Assembly (NCBI GenBank): GCA_028285035.1
Contig: JANQQF010000084.1
Location: 95,701-159,700 of the forward strand
DNA from: Phycisphaerae bacterium
Lineage (GTDB): Bacteria; Chloroflexota; Anaerolineae; 4572-78; J111
Length of the DNA stretch: 64,000 nt
Direction of reading: 5' to 3'
This document shows positions 11,501 through 17,268 of this stretch, in pieces. The position numbers and the translations under genes are program-made. Positions within the stretch are counted from its first letter, which is position 1; the number at the start of each line of letters is the position of its first letter. The notes below the pieces were generated by a model. That model worked only from the letters and a program-made list of their open reading frames with translations, was not told the origin of the DNA and made no database searches.

Positions 11501-12589
11501 TGTATCAATAGCTGGGCTGTTAGTTAGCAACGCATGGGTTTCGGTCGAGCCGCCATTATCAGCTAACGTGCCCAATAGTGGATCTGTGTTTTGTGTATCG
11601 CCCGTGTTGTTGAAAGAACAACTGGCATCGCTAGAGAGATTATAACCAGAAGAGGTAATGGTTCCGGAACAATCACCCCCTGTATTATTGGCAATGATCG
11701 AATTTTTGATCGTTATGGTTCCGAGGAAGTTCCTAATGCCACCACCACCAGAGCCGCTATTTCCAGTAAACGTACTGTTGAAGATATTTACTGTTGTAGG
11801 TAGACCCGCACTGGTAACTAGTCCGCCACCCGTGGCTGGTGTACTATTGCCAGAAACAGTGATGTTGGTGAGGGTTGTCGTTCCAGCATTTGCAAAAATA
11901 GCTCCACCTTCATTAGCGACGGTGGAGTTATCTACAAAGGTGCTATTTTGAATGGTACTGTTTCCTGATAAATAGAGTGCCCCACCACTTGCTCCGACAT
12001 TATCGGCAAAGGTAGTATGATCAACAAACAGTGTACCGTCGCTAATGAGCGCGCCGCCAGCAGCTGCTTCATTATTTGTTAAAAGACTATGGGTTAGGCT
12101 TAAGATACCACTATTCGCAATCGCTGCGCCACCACCACTAAAGCCATCGGCGACAGTCAACCCAGAAATAGTCGCGACCCCATCGCTAGCCACCACAAAA
12201 ATACCAAAGTTGACCTCATCACCTCGATTAATGGTCAAATCATCTAAACCCGGTCCATCAATGGTGATGGTGCTAGTCAGGCTGGGTAATGTAGAAAGGA
12301 CACCAATTGTACCTGTCACTGAAAAATCAATCGTATCAGGACCGCTTCCCGCAGCACATTCGCCAGCATTTAAGCCAGATGCAGTATCTGAATTGGCTGC
12401 GTTGATAGCCTCACGTAAGGTACAGCTTCCATCATCACTAACAACATCACTGGTACTGTTTACCGTGATTAGGCCGTCAGCCTGTGCCACAGAGTGAAGC
12501 TGAACAGCTACAAAGCTAAACACTGTGAACAATGTGACAAGGGAAACCATCAACTTCAAATTGAGGGAGATAAGGGGGTTCCGTTTCAT
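2516..12589 (-). CDS. Giant secreted multidomain protein with C25 (gingipain-like) protease domain and SAFSP repeats
   Basis: 3357 residues from the Met at 12589, chosen over the Met at 12637 because AGAGGAT lies 7 nt upstream and a signal peptide follows (M-K-R-N-P, hydrophobic core residues 11-30, V-A-Q-A cleavage region near 34-37). Domains in order, approximate residues: CSLREA 41-69; beta-helix; LamG-like fold 400-600; Fn3-like segment; second LamG-like fold 725-950; second CSLREA near 1126; autotransporter-associated beta-strand repeats 1300-1530; third CSLREA near 1710; right-handed beta-helix 1750-1920; about 19 S-A-F-S-P repeats 2123-2218; C25-like caspase-fold protease 2290-2700 with His2557 (A-G-H-F) and Cys2594 (S-A-G-C-H-S-G); Ig-like domains; C-terminal L-Y-L-P-L-I-S-K. 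Probably exported or surface-attached, and possibly a self-processing adhesin or protease. No LPXTG motif or C-terminal membrane anchor is seen. Substrate unknown. Confidence 0.85.
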   Translation of the reverse strand: MKRNPLISLNLKLMVSLVTLFTVFSFVAVQLHSVAQADGLITVNSTSDVVSDDGSCTLREAINAANSDTASGLNAGECAAGSGPDTIDFSVTGTIGVLSTLPSLTSTITIDGPGLDDLTINRGDEVNFGIFVVASDGVATISGLTVADGFSGGGAAIANSGILSLTHSLLTNNEAAAGGALISDGTLFVDHTTFADNVGASGGALYLSGNSTIQNSTFVDNSTVANEGGAIFANAGTTTLTNITVSGNSTPATGGGLVTSAGLPTTVNIFNSTFTGNSGSGGGGIRNFLGTITIKNSIIANNTGGDCSGTITSSGYNLSSDASCSFNNTGDTQNTDPLLGTLADNGGSTETHALLTNSPAIDTGDPAFVAPPDFDQRGIGFDRVANGRIDKGAFEVQPFGPTGNALNFDGGDDKVVLGNLPLSTSQNTIEFWLKPDSPITEDTRILTGQTTSDFHIGIQGGKIVTFPGPNWVTLTSSTIQPDVWTHIAITRNGNSVTAYVNGVQELTGANTATAYNGTELGSWFPGFGAYFDGELDEVRFWNEIRTQAQIEADMSNSLVGNEANLVAYYSFDQGDADNSNAGLTELIDYTGDHDGTLTNFSLTGSASNWVYTGQDGAPTLSTTAASNIAQTTTDSGGNILSIGSDDVTDRGVAYNTTGSPTLADTTISQNGVFGTGTYNSSLSALTADTTYYARAFATNSAGTSYGDTISFTTLNVPTTAPGGISADLELWLKADAEVYNDAGVTEATFGQTVQQWNDQSGAGNDVVQTNATYKPVFQSSSSSFNQNAAIDFSNDFLDRQPNVLTNSTSDGSVFLVAENNSLSAWDTGVGFDNSVTDGDFPLFGTENDRQAIWNPTNTHPTPLQTNQTYIFDWIWETGVSLDLYQNGSGHSAGTLLNSFGTNVIKIGGETSNGEYWDGKIAEVLVYGQKLSDADRQKVESYLAVKYGVTLTNTQNYVDSNGTVIYPSTTTHSGYTTDIAGIGIDDASDLSQLSSQSVNDGTLLSIEGNGANVSDGEFLIWGNNGGTLDGFSQAPSGYAARLNRVWRVAETGDVGSVDLTFDLTGVGDDNFTNAYELALLIDDDGDFSNATIAATAAPGDGLIFFSSQDLANGDYFTLAYEASDTTLQVDTTLDNLSDTCDDLTPNDCSLRGAISKANADISNAYTITIPTGTYTLTLIGAGENNNLTGDLDVNNSIAFVGAGDEQTIINANGIDRVFELQGEIGSVEFYDLSIIGGQATGSGGGIYNTDSVILLSNVSISGTATINGGALQNDFGSVTLAGDTGGVIDGVIGGTNGLTKEGDGTYILTGNNTYSGITYVNEGKLEITHAQSLGPQTPFTTNGTEVADGASLVVSTTGGQFQEPLTLNGAGIDNGGALQFFGSMALSEPVVLATDTTIGQYASPNIPNIAGVISGPSSFTKVGSGTFFMSEAATYTGTTNIDEGSVMVAKAGGVIPNTSAVTVASGAALVLNDNDETIGSLAGEGNVFLGTGTLTVGDDNTNTTFSGVMSQSGGLAKLGSGTFTMSGANTYAGVTTVYDGILLVNGSLAGGVTVDGGTVGGTGTIAGTTIVNGGSTISPGASPEILNTGSIAFGHESALEIEIEGTTPGASGHDQLNVTGTVAFETIDGTGVDLLVSVSEGFTPTIGDTFVIVNNDGSDPVTGNFAGLPEGATVDSDFGGSGQGAVISYVGGDGNDVVITVADPIQTGPVFTVNTTSDDFDGCTETNCSFREAIEAANALSGTDQINFNIPGSGPHVISPTYELPEIYDPVVIDGTTQPGAACSSWPPTLQIEIDGTNADSFGEVEEIPARGLIVSAGNTTIRGLSIHSFSLDGIEINTNGGNILTCNYIGTDTLGTVGLGNTQAGIVVDAGNNTIGGTNPADGNLIVNNGDDGIVVLSGSGTSIRSNSIYNNGLLGIELEGDGVTTVDLNDTDSGANDLQNLPVLYLAEPGSGSTSVQGLMHGAANTTFALDFYINAACDTSSYGEGQTFLETKSVTTDGSGDIIFNETLAAELSEGQFVSATATDPNGNTSEFAQCVRVGPNNTSWPNALELFPDPIDSADQLIEKQNQARWFKFKVRPNSQVVVTLSNLQQNYDLTIYKDIATIDNDVERLEDIARLGAEFAPSAFSPSAFSPSAFSPSAFSPSAFSPSAFSPSAFSPSAFSPSAFSPSAFSPSAFSPSAFSPSAFSPSAFSPSAFSPSAFSPSAFSPSAFSPSAFSSAESRSLIGFSAFEGNASEGIVLNTWNNTGDFYIKVQGRNGVFDLSNPFHVEVEMTSINCDISTSLPNSTHVATDGGFNTVILTDLTRNTTMMEGTPEEKAAMLAALNQLAAQQEVNGVVIDVGADARVAAANTLADANTACPYTKNLVAQSIKDIVDDYRALNPIEYVVVIGDDDVVPFFRYPDTTLLGNEENYVPPVAEFTHSQSSLRLGYVLSQDAYGSSIDISLKAAQFPIPEIPVGRLVETATEITGMIDAYITGTTAGVVPTPSSGLVTGYDFLEDASLEVTNELQSGLDTTANVDTLIAAQELAPALGWTADDLGNLLLNNRYDIAFLAGHFSANSALAADYDTSLITTDLVASPVDMTNAIVSSAGCHSGYNIVNDHGVPGVTLLLDWPQAFAQKKATLIAGTGYQYGDTDFIEYSERIYLEFHRQLRVGNPGEAVSIGDALVRSKQIYLSQTPKIEGLHEKALLEATIFGLPMLSVAMPGDRIDPDSSSSIVNSTSSFGSNPGATLGLDYADITIVSDLTTNTSVLKNVDDNSELTATYLSGTNGIVTNPVEPALPLEVRDVTAPNNKILRGVGFRGGNYTDVPDILPLTGAPATEIRGVHGPFLSDVFFPIRPWSVNYFDALQGGSTNLMVTPAQHRSTTPGATLNTLRKFDDMNFRLYYSDNFQTYDGDSTPALSAPPTIAEINAYPESGTIKFEMRVVGNPAAGIQEVWVTYYDSSKTPSGSWHSLDLTQNTSDSTLWEGTLDLSADGASSEDIRYIVQATNGVGLVALDTNLGEYYRLPAEGDIPVDEPAPTSLIFNPTPASSGAYGDTVTFKAVLTSNDTPLAGKIVNFGLGSQSLFAVTDSNGLATVTMSLIGTPGQYDLTASFGPTAEFEASSVSTPFEITLQGTQIALEVQTDIDGKPVVVATLTDDQGRPLLEQTIFFVITGDNGSQSRTVITNLIGQAKLRDITLPDGTYTVNAYYNGEIPIPGQSTITLVSDSYSPSVASAGLEVDSANFVGTLTINKAISSDSPTAFDFTGDLGEFTLTTEITPSITFADTLADTYTISEDPTSFPDQFWALLAVMCQDITNPDLPQPVSISVDLFNYTADIPLSAGQHVECTFFNDRANFEGGENLQRLYLPLISK
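5935..6220 (-). repeat. 15-bp in-frame tandem repeat encoding S-A-F-S-P
   Basis: About 19 consecutive 15-bp units inside the giant gene encode S-A-F-S-P. Units alternate between a few variants on the plus strand (gctgacggactaaag, gccgagggactaaac, gccgacgggctgaat), so neighbouring copies are near-identical in DNA as well as protein. This fits growth and shrinkage by slippage or unequal recombination. The stretch lies just before the C25-like protease domain and probably forms an extended Ser/Pro/Phe linker or stalk. Confidence 0.9.
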
Positions 12590-12596
12590 AATCGAG

Positions 12597-12603
12597 ATCC
12601 TCT
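12597..12603 (-). promoter_or_regulatory. Ribosome binding site that decides the giant-gene start
   Basis: On the minus strand AGAGGAT ends 7 nt before ATG 12589-12587. The alternative upstream ATG at 12637 would put the signal peptide behind a 16-residue non-hydrophobic leader, so the internal start is preferred. Confidence 0.7.
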
Positions 12604-12637
12604 CTACAAAAACAATAGAACAAACAACATCAGGCAA

Positions 12638-13131
12638 TTATCGTCAAATGTTGGACCCAAATAAACTATTCTAATGATCTGGTTTGGAAATATACTGGTG
12701 GCGAGATGCTAGAGAGATGTGGCAGTGGTCGTATTAGATTGATTTTGGTTCTGGTGGAACAAATTAACTATATCACACGTATCTAAAAGGATATATAGGA
12801 AAGATGGGTCGCATCAAAACCATTCTAACAGGTTAAGGTTTGAAAAAGGTTTGAAATTGTTGACCAAATGTTAAAATTCATTAAATACCCCAGAATCCCA
12901 CCTAATTTCCTATCAGTTTGTTAATAACTTCTTAAGATAACAAAATCGATAGCAGCTCCACATCTTCAGGCAAATAAGTTCCTCAAAATATCTTTAAATC
13001 TCCTGCAACTTTTCGAGACCTTACTCGTAATGTGATTAAAGCCTTACAAAATAGCGAACTGCATAGATCATTCAGATCTAATAAGGCCAACAAAATAAAT
13101 CACATGGACACAAGTAAGAAAGGAAATAAAA
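12638..13131. other. Divergent intergenic region, AT-rich, no gene seen
   Basis: 494 bp between the divergent giant gene and the DUF4342 gene. No ORF or RNA signature was recognised. A possible sigma70-like promoter facing right is TTGACC (12860-12865) with TAAATA (12882-12887) at a 16-bp spacing, but it lies about 245 bp before the next start codon and similar matches are expected by chance in AT-rich DNA. The promoters for both flanking genes should lie here. Confidence 0.4.
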
Positions 13132-13443
13132 ATGTCTGAAGATAAAATCGAAGTACAAAACAACGAGTCAGAGCAAACCGAGTCAACCCGAACGGAGGAG
13201 TTCACTGTAACGGGAGAACAGGTGTTTGATAAAGTTAAAGAGTTGTTACGTGAAGGTAATGTTCGACGATTGTCGATCAACACCCAGGCAGGCAAAACGA
13301 TCTTCGAAATCCCCCTAACCTTCGGGGTTGCTGGAACTGCTGCCTTGGTTATCATTGCCCCAATGCTTACAGCAGTTTTAGCCATTGTTGCCGTTGCCAC
13401 TAAGTTACGGATTTCAGTTGAACGCGTTGAAGAAACAGCATAA
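13132..13443 (+). CDS. DUF4342 domain small protein
   Basis: 103 residues starting at ATG with AGAAAGGAA about 7 nt upstream. The N-terminal third is acidic and polar (rich in E, T, S, Q). Residues 20-95 carry the DUF4342 pattern: a helical V-F-D-K-V-K-E-L-L-R-E-G-N segment, a beta strand around R-R-L-S-I, then an aliphatic hairpin (residues 60-87) that could insert into a membrane. The function of DUF4342 is not known. It stands alone, followed by a strong terminator, so it is probably monocistronic. Confidence 0.75.
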   Translation: MSEDKIEVQNNESEQTESTRTEEFTVTGEQVFDKVKELLREGNVRRLSINTQAGKTIFEIPLTFGVAGTAALVIIAPMLTAVLAIVAVATKLRISVERVEETA

Positions 13444-13470
13444 CGTAACATATTAGCCAAATTCTAAAAT

Positions 13471-13507
13471 ATAAAAGTCCGGCTTAAGGTCGGACTTTTA
13501 TATTTTT
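13471..13507 (+). terminator. Intrinsic terminator after the DUF4342 gene
   Basis: ATAAAAGTCCG and CGGACTTTTAT form an 11-bp stem with a GCTTAAGGT-type loop, flanked by A and T tracts, so it could work in both directions. It starts 28 bp after the stop codon. Confidence 0.85.
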
Positions 13508-13690
13508 AGAAATATGTTTATAATTCCCTGAAAGATTATTTCCTCATTTTTTGGACTCAATCTATCCGTAATTTCAAAGTAATATAAACAGCAGGCTTAT
13601 TTGGCTCAATACAGCTTCAATGATCATCTTTGGTCCTTCCAAAAATTTGAGGCTGACCCAAAACCTAAAATAAAATCTAAGGAGCACATG

Positions 13691-14842
13691 ATGGGTGTCA
13701 ATGGCGTCAACTTTAATCTCAGTGAAGAGCAAACAATGATTCAGAACCTGGCTCGGGAATTCGCGAAAAACGAGATCGCCCCTGTAGCCGAGCATTATGA
13801 TCAAACACACGAATATCCGTGGCCCGTTATCAAAAAGGCGCAAGAATTGGGGTTGACAATGATGAATATCCCCGAAGCGTATGGGGGCTTAGGATTAAGT
13901 GTATTTGATGAGTGTCTGGTGGGGGAGGAGCTTTCTTGGGGTTGTTCAGGCATTAGTACCGCGATTGCTGTCAACGCACTCGGGATCTTGCCTATCTTGA
14001 TTGCTGGAAGTGAAGATCAGAAAAAAGAGTATGGCGGTCGAATGTCTGATGGTCAATTGTGTGCTTACTGTTTAACTGAACCAGAAGCTGGATCAGACGT
14101 GGCGGGAATTAAAACTACAGCCCGTAAAGAAGGCGACCATTATATACTCAATGGAAACAAAACCTTTATCACCGGCTCGACCGTCGCCAACTTCTATACC
14201 GTTTTTGCCTACACCGACCCCGACACCCGTTATAATGGAATGAGTTGCTTCATCGTCGAGCGGGATTGGGAAGGGGTCCGTGTTGGTAAGCCTTTCAATA
14301 AAATGGGGCAACACGCTTCGGACACCGCTGAGGTTGTGTTTGATAATGTGAAAGTTCCAGCCACCCATCGCTTGGGGAATGAGGGCGATGGCTTTATGAT
14401 TGCAATGAAGGTGTTTGATAAGAGCCGGGTGCCCACTGCGGCAGGGGCAGTTGGTGTGGCGCGACGAGCCTTGGAAGAGTCAATCCAATATGCCAAAACG
14501 CGTGAGTCAATGGGCAAACCGATTTGGAAGCATCAGGTGATTGGTCATATGATTGCCGATATGGCAATGGAGGTCGAGGCAGGGCGGATGTTTGTTTGGA
14601 AGGCTAGCTGGTCTGTTGATAACGGCATTCCCAATCCCTCAGCCTCAGCCTTTGCCAAAGCCTACGCTGCCGATATGGCGATGCGTGTCACTACCAATGC
14701 GGTTCAGGTGTTTGGTGGTTATGGTTATATGGCTGAGTATCCGGTTGAAAAATTGATGCGGGATGTCAAAATTTATCAAATTTATGAAGGCACTAGCCAA
14801 ATTCAGCGCAATATTGTCGTGCGTGAATTATTCCGCGATTAA
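13691..14842 (+). CDS. Acyl-CoA dehydrogenase
   Basis: FAD-dependent alpha,beta-dehydrogenation of an acyl-CoA thioester, passing electrons to ETF. The start is ATG 13691 (or the adjacent ATG 13688), with AAGGAG just upstream; the longer frame from 13601 is probably untranslated. This gives 383 residues, normal for the short/medium/branched-chain family. Typical motifs are C-L-T-E-P-x-A-G-S-D (FAD/substrate loop), the [13 protein letters not shown] signature and the C-terminal I-Y-E-G-T-S-Q-I-Q, whose Glu sits at the usual catalytic base position. A crotonase and other catabolic genes follow, so it may serve branched-chain or dicarboxylic acid breakdown. Chain-length specificity cannot be read from the sequence. 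Confidence 0.93.
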   Translation: MGVNGVNFNLSEEQTMIQNLAREFAKNEIAPVAEHYDQTHEYPWPVIKKAQELGLTMMNIPEAYGGLGLSVFDECLVGEELSWGCSGISTAIAVNALGILPILIAGSEDQKKEYGGRMSDGQLCAYCLTEPEAGSDVAGIKTTARKEGDHYILNGNKTFITGSTVANFYTVFAYTDPDTRYNGMSCFIVERDWEGVRVGKPFNKMGQHASDTAEVVFDNVKVPATHRLGNEGDGFMIAMKVFDKSRVPTAAGAVGVARRALEESIQYAKTRESMGKPIWKHQVIGHMIADMAMEVEAGRMFVWKASWSVDNGIPNPSASAFAKAYAADMAMRVTTNAVQVFGGYGYMAEYPVEKLMRDVKIYQIYEGTSQIQRNIVVRELFRD

Positions 14843-14942
14843 GACTATCAAGAGTTAGGGGGTAGAGATTGTCTTTTGACACTCAAACCTCCTAGGCTCT
14901 AACCTCCTAAAAACATTCATTTTTACCATTAGAAAGCAAGCT

Positions 14943-15443
14943 ATGCCAGGATTTATCTGCCGCCGCTGTGGACAATACCATAATGACCTACCAATGAGTT
15001 ATGACTTTCCAGCTCCAGCCTACTGGGCGGACAGTTTCGCCAATGACCCCTCTAGTCAACTTCAATCTGAAGTGTGTGTCATTCAAGATCAATTTTTCTT
15101 TATCAAAGGAAACGTCGAAATCACGCTCGGGACCACAGGGCAAATCTTCAACTACACCATTTGGACTACAATCAGCAAAGAACACTTTCAGCAAACCCTC
15201 AAAGTCTGGCAGAATCCCCGACGGGTCGATCTAAAACCCTATCCAGGCGAAATAGCCAATGAGTTGGTGGGATATCCCAATACCATTGGCCTCAAAGTTA
15301 AAATCCACACCCGCAAAATGGGTATGCGACCATTTTTCGAACTCGAATCAGTGAATCACCCCTTATTTATGGAGCAACAAAAAGGGGTTGAACTACTGCG
15401 GGTTCAAGAGGTGGCGGAACAAGTTATTCACATTGACGGTTAG
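14943..15443 (+). CDS. DUF2199 family protein
   Basis: 166 residues. The start M-P-G-F-I-C-R-R-C-G-Q-Y-H-x-x-L-P matches the DUF2199 pattern: a Cys-x2-Cys-Gly-x2-His knuckle followed by A-P-x-Y-W. The Cys and His may bind zinc, but the second half of a zinc site is not obvious. The rest is soluble alpha/beta with no catalytic motif. Function unknown. It sits 100 bp after the acyl-CoA dehydrogenase and before the crotonase, in the same direction, but spacing on both sides suggests it need not be co-translated. Confidence 0.75.
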   Translation: MPGFICRRCGQYHNDLPMSYDFPAPAYWADSFANDPSSQLQSEVCVIQDQFFFIKGNVEITLGTTGQIFNYTIWTTISKEHFQQTLKVWQNPRRVDLKPYPGEIANELVGYPNTIGLKVKIHTRKMGMRPFFELESVNHPLFMEQQKGVELLRVQEVAEQVIHIDG

Positions 15444-15536
15444 TGGTTGGTGATTACTGAGTAGTCAACTTAGGCTTGACCAAACCTGATTTGCTGGAAT
15501 ATATTTCTAACCACTCATCACTCGTCACTAACCACT
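15442..15536. repeat. Imperfect inverted repeat, low-complexity TAGTGGTT/AACCACTA family
   Basis: AGTGGTTGGTGA (15442-15453, overlapping the DUF2199 stop codon) can pair with TCACTAACCACT (15525-15536) with one G-T pair. Related AACCACTCATCACT sequence lies between them. The long loop makes a terminator unlikely; it looks like a small mobile or slippage-derived intergenic repeat. Confidence 0.5.
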
Positions 15537-15551
15537 GCTTTCGGAGGCATC

Positions 15552-16367
15552 TTGACAGACTATCAAACTTTTACCGTTTCTACTGAAAATCACGTCGCCC
15601 GCGTTGCGTTTAATCGCCCGGATAAAGCGAACGCACTCAACAAAGTCGCTTGGGAAGAGATGCAAGCCATTTTTGAAGACCTCGATGATACACCTGAGGT
15701 CCGCGCCATTATTTTGAGTGGTGAGGGCAAACATTTCTGTAGCGGCATCGATTTGTCTTTGCTAATGAGCATTAGACAAGAAGTCAACGATGGCTGTGAA
15801 GGGCGGATGAGGGAGAAACTCCGTCGCCTCGTCTTCAAACTCCAAGCGCCGATTAACGCCATTGAGCAATGCCGCAAGCCCGTTTTAGCCGCCATTCACG
15901 GGGGCTGCATTGGCGGTGGGATTGACATCATTTCTGCCTGCGATATGCGCTACGCCACAGATGATGCCTACTTCACCATTCGAGAGATTGATATGGGAAT
16001 GGTCGCCGATCTTGGCACTCTACAGCGATTACCTAAGCTCATCAGCAACGGTATGGTCCGCGAAATGGCATTTACAGGGCGCAATGTTTTAGGTCCTGAG
16101 GCAGAGACCATCGGCTTGGTCAACAAAAGTTATGCCGACAAAGCAGCAATGATGAGTGCGGTGGAAGACATTGCCAAAATGATTGCCAGCAAATCACCTC
16201 TATCGATTCGTGGCACCAAAGAGATGCTCAACTATGCCCGCGACCATTCAGTGACCGATGGCTTAAATTATGCCGCGACTTGGAATGCGGCGATGATTTT
16301 ATCAGATGATCTGACTGAAGCGGCTCAGGCCTTTATGGCAAAACGGCTAGCTGAGTTTAAAGATTAG
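15552..16367 (+). CDS. Crotonase family, delta3,5-delta2,4-dienoyl-CoA isomerase-like
   Basis: 271 residues from a TTG start at 15552 with CGGAGG 4 nt upstream. It has the crotonase oxyanion-hole segments (H-F-C-S-G-I-D near residues 61-67 and H-G-G-C-I-G-G-G-I near 116-124). The region from 118 to 165 matches the ECH1 dienoyl-CoA isomerase type closely, including A-D-L-G-T-L-Q-R-L-P-K. Three acidic residues lie at the spacing of the ECH1 active site: Asp125, Glu145, Asp153 (20 and 8 residues apart). Plain enoyl-CoA hydratases usually have two catalytic Glu instead. It would shift double bases of unsaturated acyl-CoA during beta-oxidation. It follows the acyl-CoA dehydrogenase in the same direction. 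Confidence 0.88.
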   Translation: MTDYQTFTVSTENHVARVAFNRPDKANALNKVAWEEMQAIFEDLDDTPEVRAIILSGEGKHFCSGIDLSLLMSIRQEVNDGCEGRMREKLRRLVFKLQAPINAIEQCRKPVLAAIHGGCIGGGIDIISACDMRYATDDAYFTIREIDMGMVADLGTLQRLPKLISNGMVREMAFTGRNVLGPEAETIGLVNKSYADKAAMMSAVEDIAKMIASKSPLSIRGTKEMLNYARDHSVTDGLNYAATWNAAMILSDDLTEAAQAFMAKRLAEFKD

Positions 16368-16422
16368 AGACTGGAAATTGGAGATTGTGTGACAGGGCCA
16401 TAATTTCCAATCTTTTATAAAT
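16368..16422 (+). terminator. Likely terminator after the crotonase gene
   Basis: AGACTGGAAATT (16368-16379) pairs with AATTTCCAATCT (16402-16413) with one mismatch, followed by TTTTATAAATTTTTTT. The loop of 22 nt is long for an intrinsic terminator. It begins right after the stop codon. Confidence 0.5.
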
Positions 16423-16460
16423 TTTTTTACCACATTTACCCCATCAAAAGGACAGATTTA

Positions 16461-17231
16461 ATGTCCATTCTTGATTCTTTCAAATTGGATGACAAAGTTG
16501 CCCTCGTCACCGGAGGCAATCGAGGCATTGGACGAGCGATTGTGGAAGGTTTGGCCGAAGCGGGGGCTGATATCGTCAACCTAAGTCGTGGTGAGAGTCC
16601 TGACCAAATCCAGGATAGCGTTAAGGGGCTTGGCCGTCGATTTTTGCATATTCAGTGCGATTTGGGCAAGGCCTCGGTGGATCATTTACAAAACATTATT
16701 AATCAAGTGGTTGATGTGATGGGGCAGCTTGATATTTTGGTTAACAATGCGGGGATCATTCCCCGCGCCCCTGCCTTGGAATATTCTGAGGATGATTGGG
16801 ACAATGTCCTCCAAGTTAATCTCAAGGCTGCCTTCTTCTTAGCTCAAGCCGCAGCACGAGTGATGATGAGGCAAGGGAGCGGCAAAATCATCAATCTTGG
16901 CTCAGTGCTCACCTTCCAAGGCGGCATCTTTGTGCCATCCTACACCGCAGCCAAGCACGGCATTGCAGGCATCTCCAAAGCGCTGGCCAATGAATGGGCC
17001 GCTCACAACATCAACGTCAACACCATCGCCCCCGGCTACATCGAAACAGACGTCACCCAACCACTAATCCAAGACAAAGCACGATATAAGGCGCTGCTGG
17101 CCCGCATTCCGGCTGGACGTTGGGGCACCCCTGATGACCTCAAAGGGCTTGCTGTTTTTCTAGCCTCGGATGCTTCAAACTATATCAATGGGGCTACAAT
17201 CGCTATCGATGGAGCATGGTTGGCTCGATAG
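16461..17231 (+). CDS. Short-chain dehydrogenase, KduD-like
   Basis: 256 residues. Classical SDR: T-G-G-N-R-G-I-G cofactor loop (residues 17-24), N-N-A-G (95-98), catalytic Ser148, Tyr161 and Lys165. The start S-I-L-D-S-F, the stretch N-I-N-V-N-T-I-A-P-G-Y and the C-terminus G-A-W-L-A-R resemble 2-dehydro-3-deoxy-D-gluconate 5-dehydrogenase (KduD) strongly, so NAD-dependent oxidation of a sugar acid or similar hydroxy-acid is likely. The neighbours (HyuA, HyuB, aminotransferase) do not form a pectin pathway, so the true substrate may differ. AAAAGGACAG precedes the ATG. The next gene starts 37 bp later, consistent with one transcript. Confidence 0.88.
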   Translation: MSILDSFKLDDKVALVTGGNRGIGRAIVEGLAEAGADIVNLSRGESPDQIQDSVKGLGRRFLHIQCDLGKASVDHLQNIINQVVDVMGQLDILVNNAGIIPRAPALEYSEDDWDNVLQVNLKAAFFLAQAAARVMMRQGSGKIINLGSVLTFQGGIFVPSYTAAKHGIAGISKALANEWAAHNINVNTIAPGYIETDVTQPLIQDKARYKALLARIPAGRWGTPDDLKGLAVFLASDASNYINGATIAIDGAWLAR

Positions 17232-17268
17232 AGAAATATCTTCAAGTCTCAGGAGAACTTAGCATCGT

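Noticed and set aside
13601..13687. N-terminal extension of the acyl-CoA dehydrogenase
   Set aside because: AAGGAG sits directly before the ATG pair at 13688/13691, and the extra 30 residues do not fit the family.
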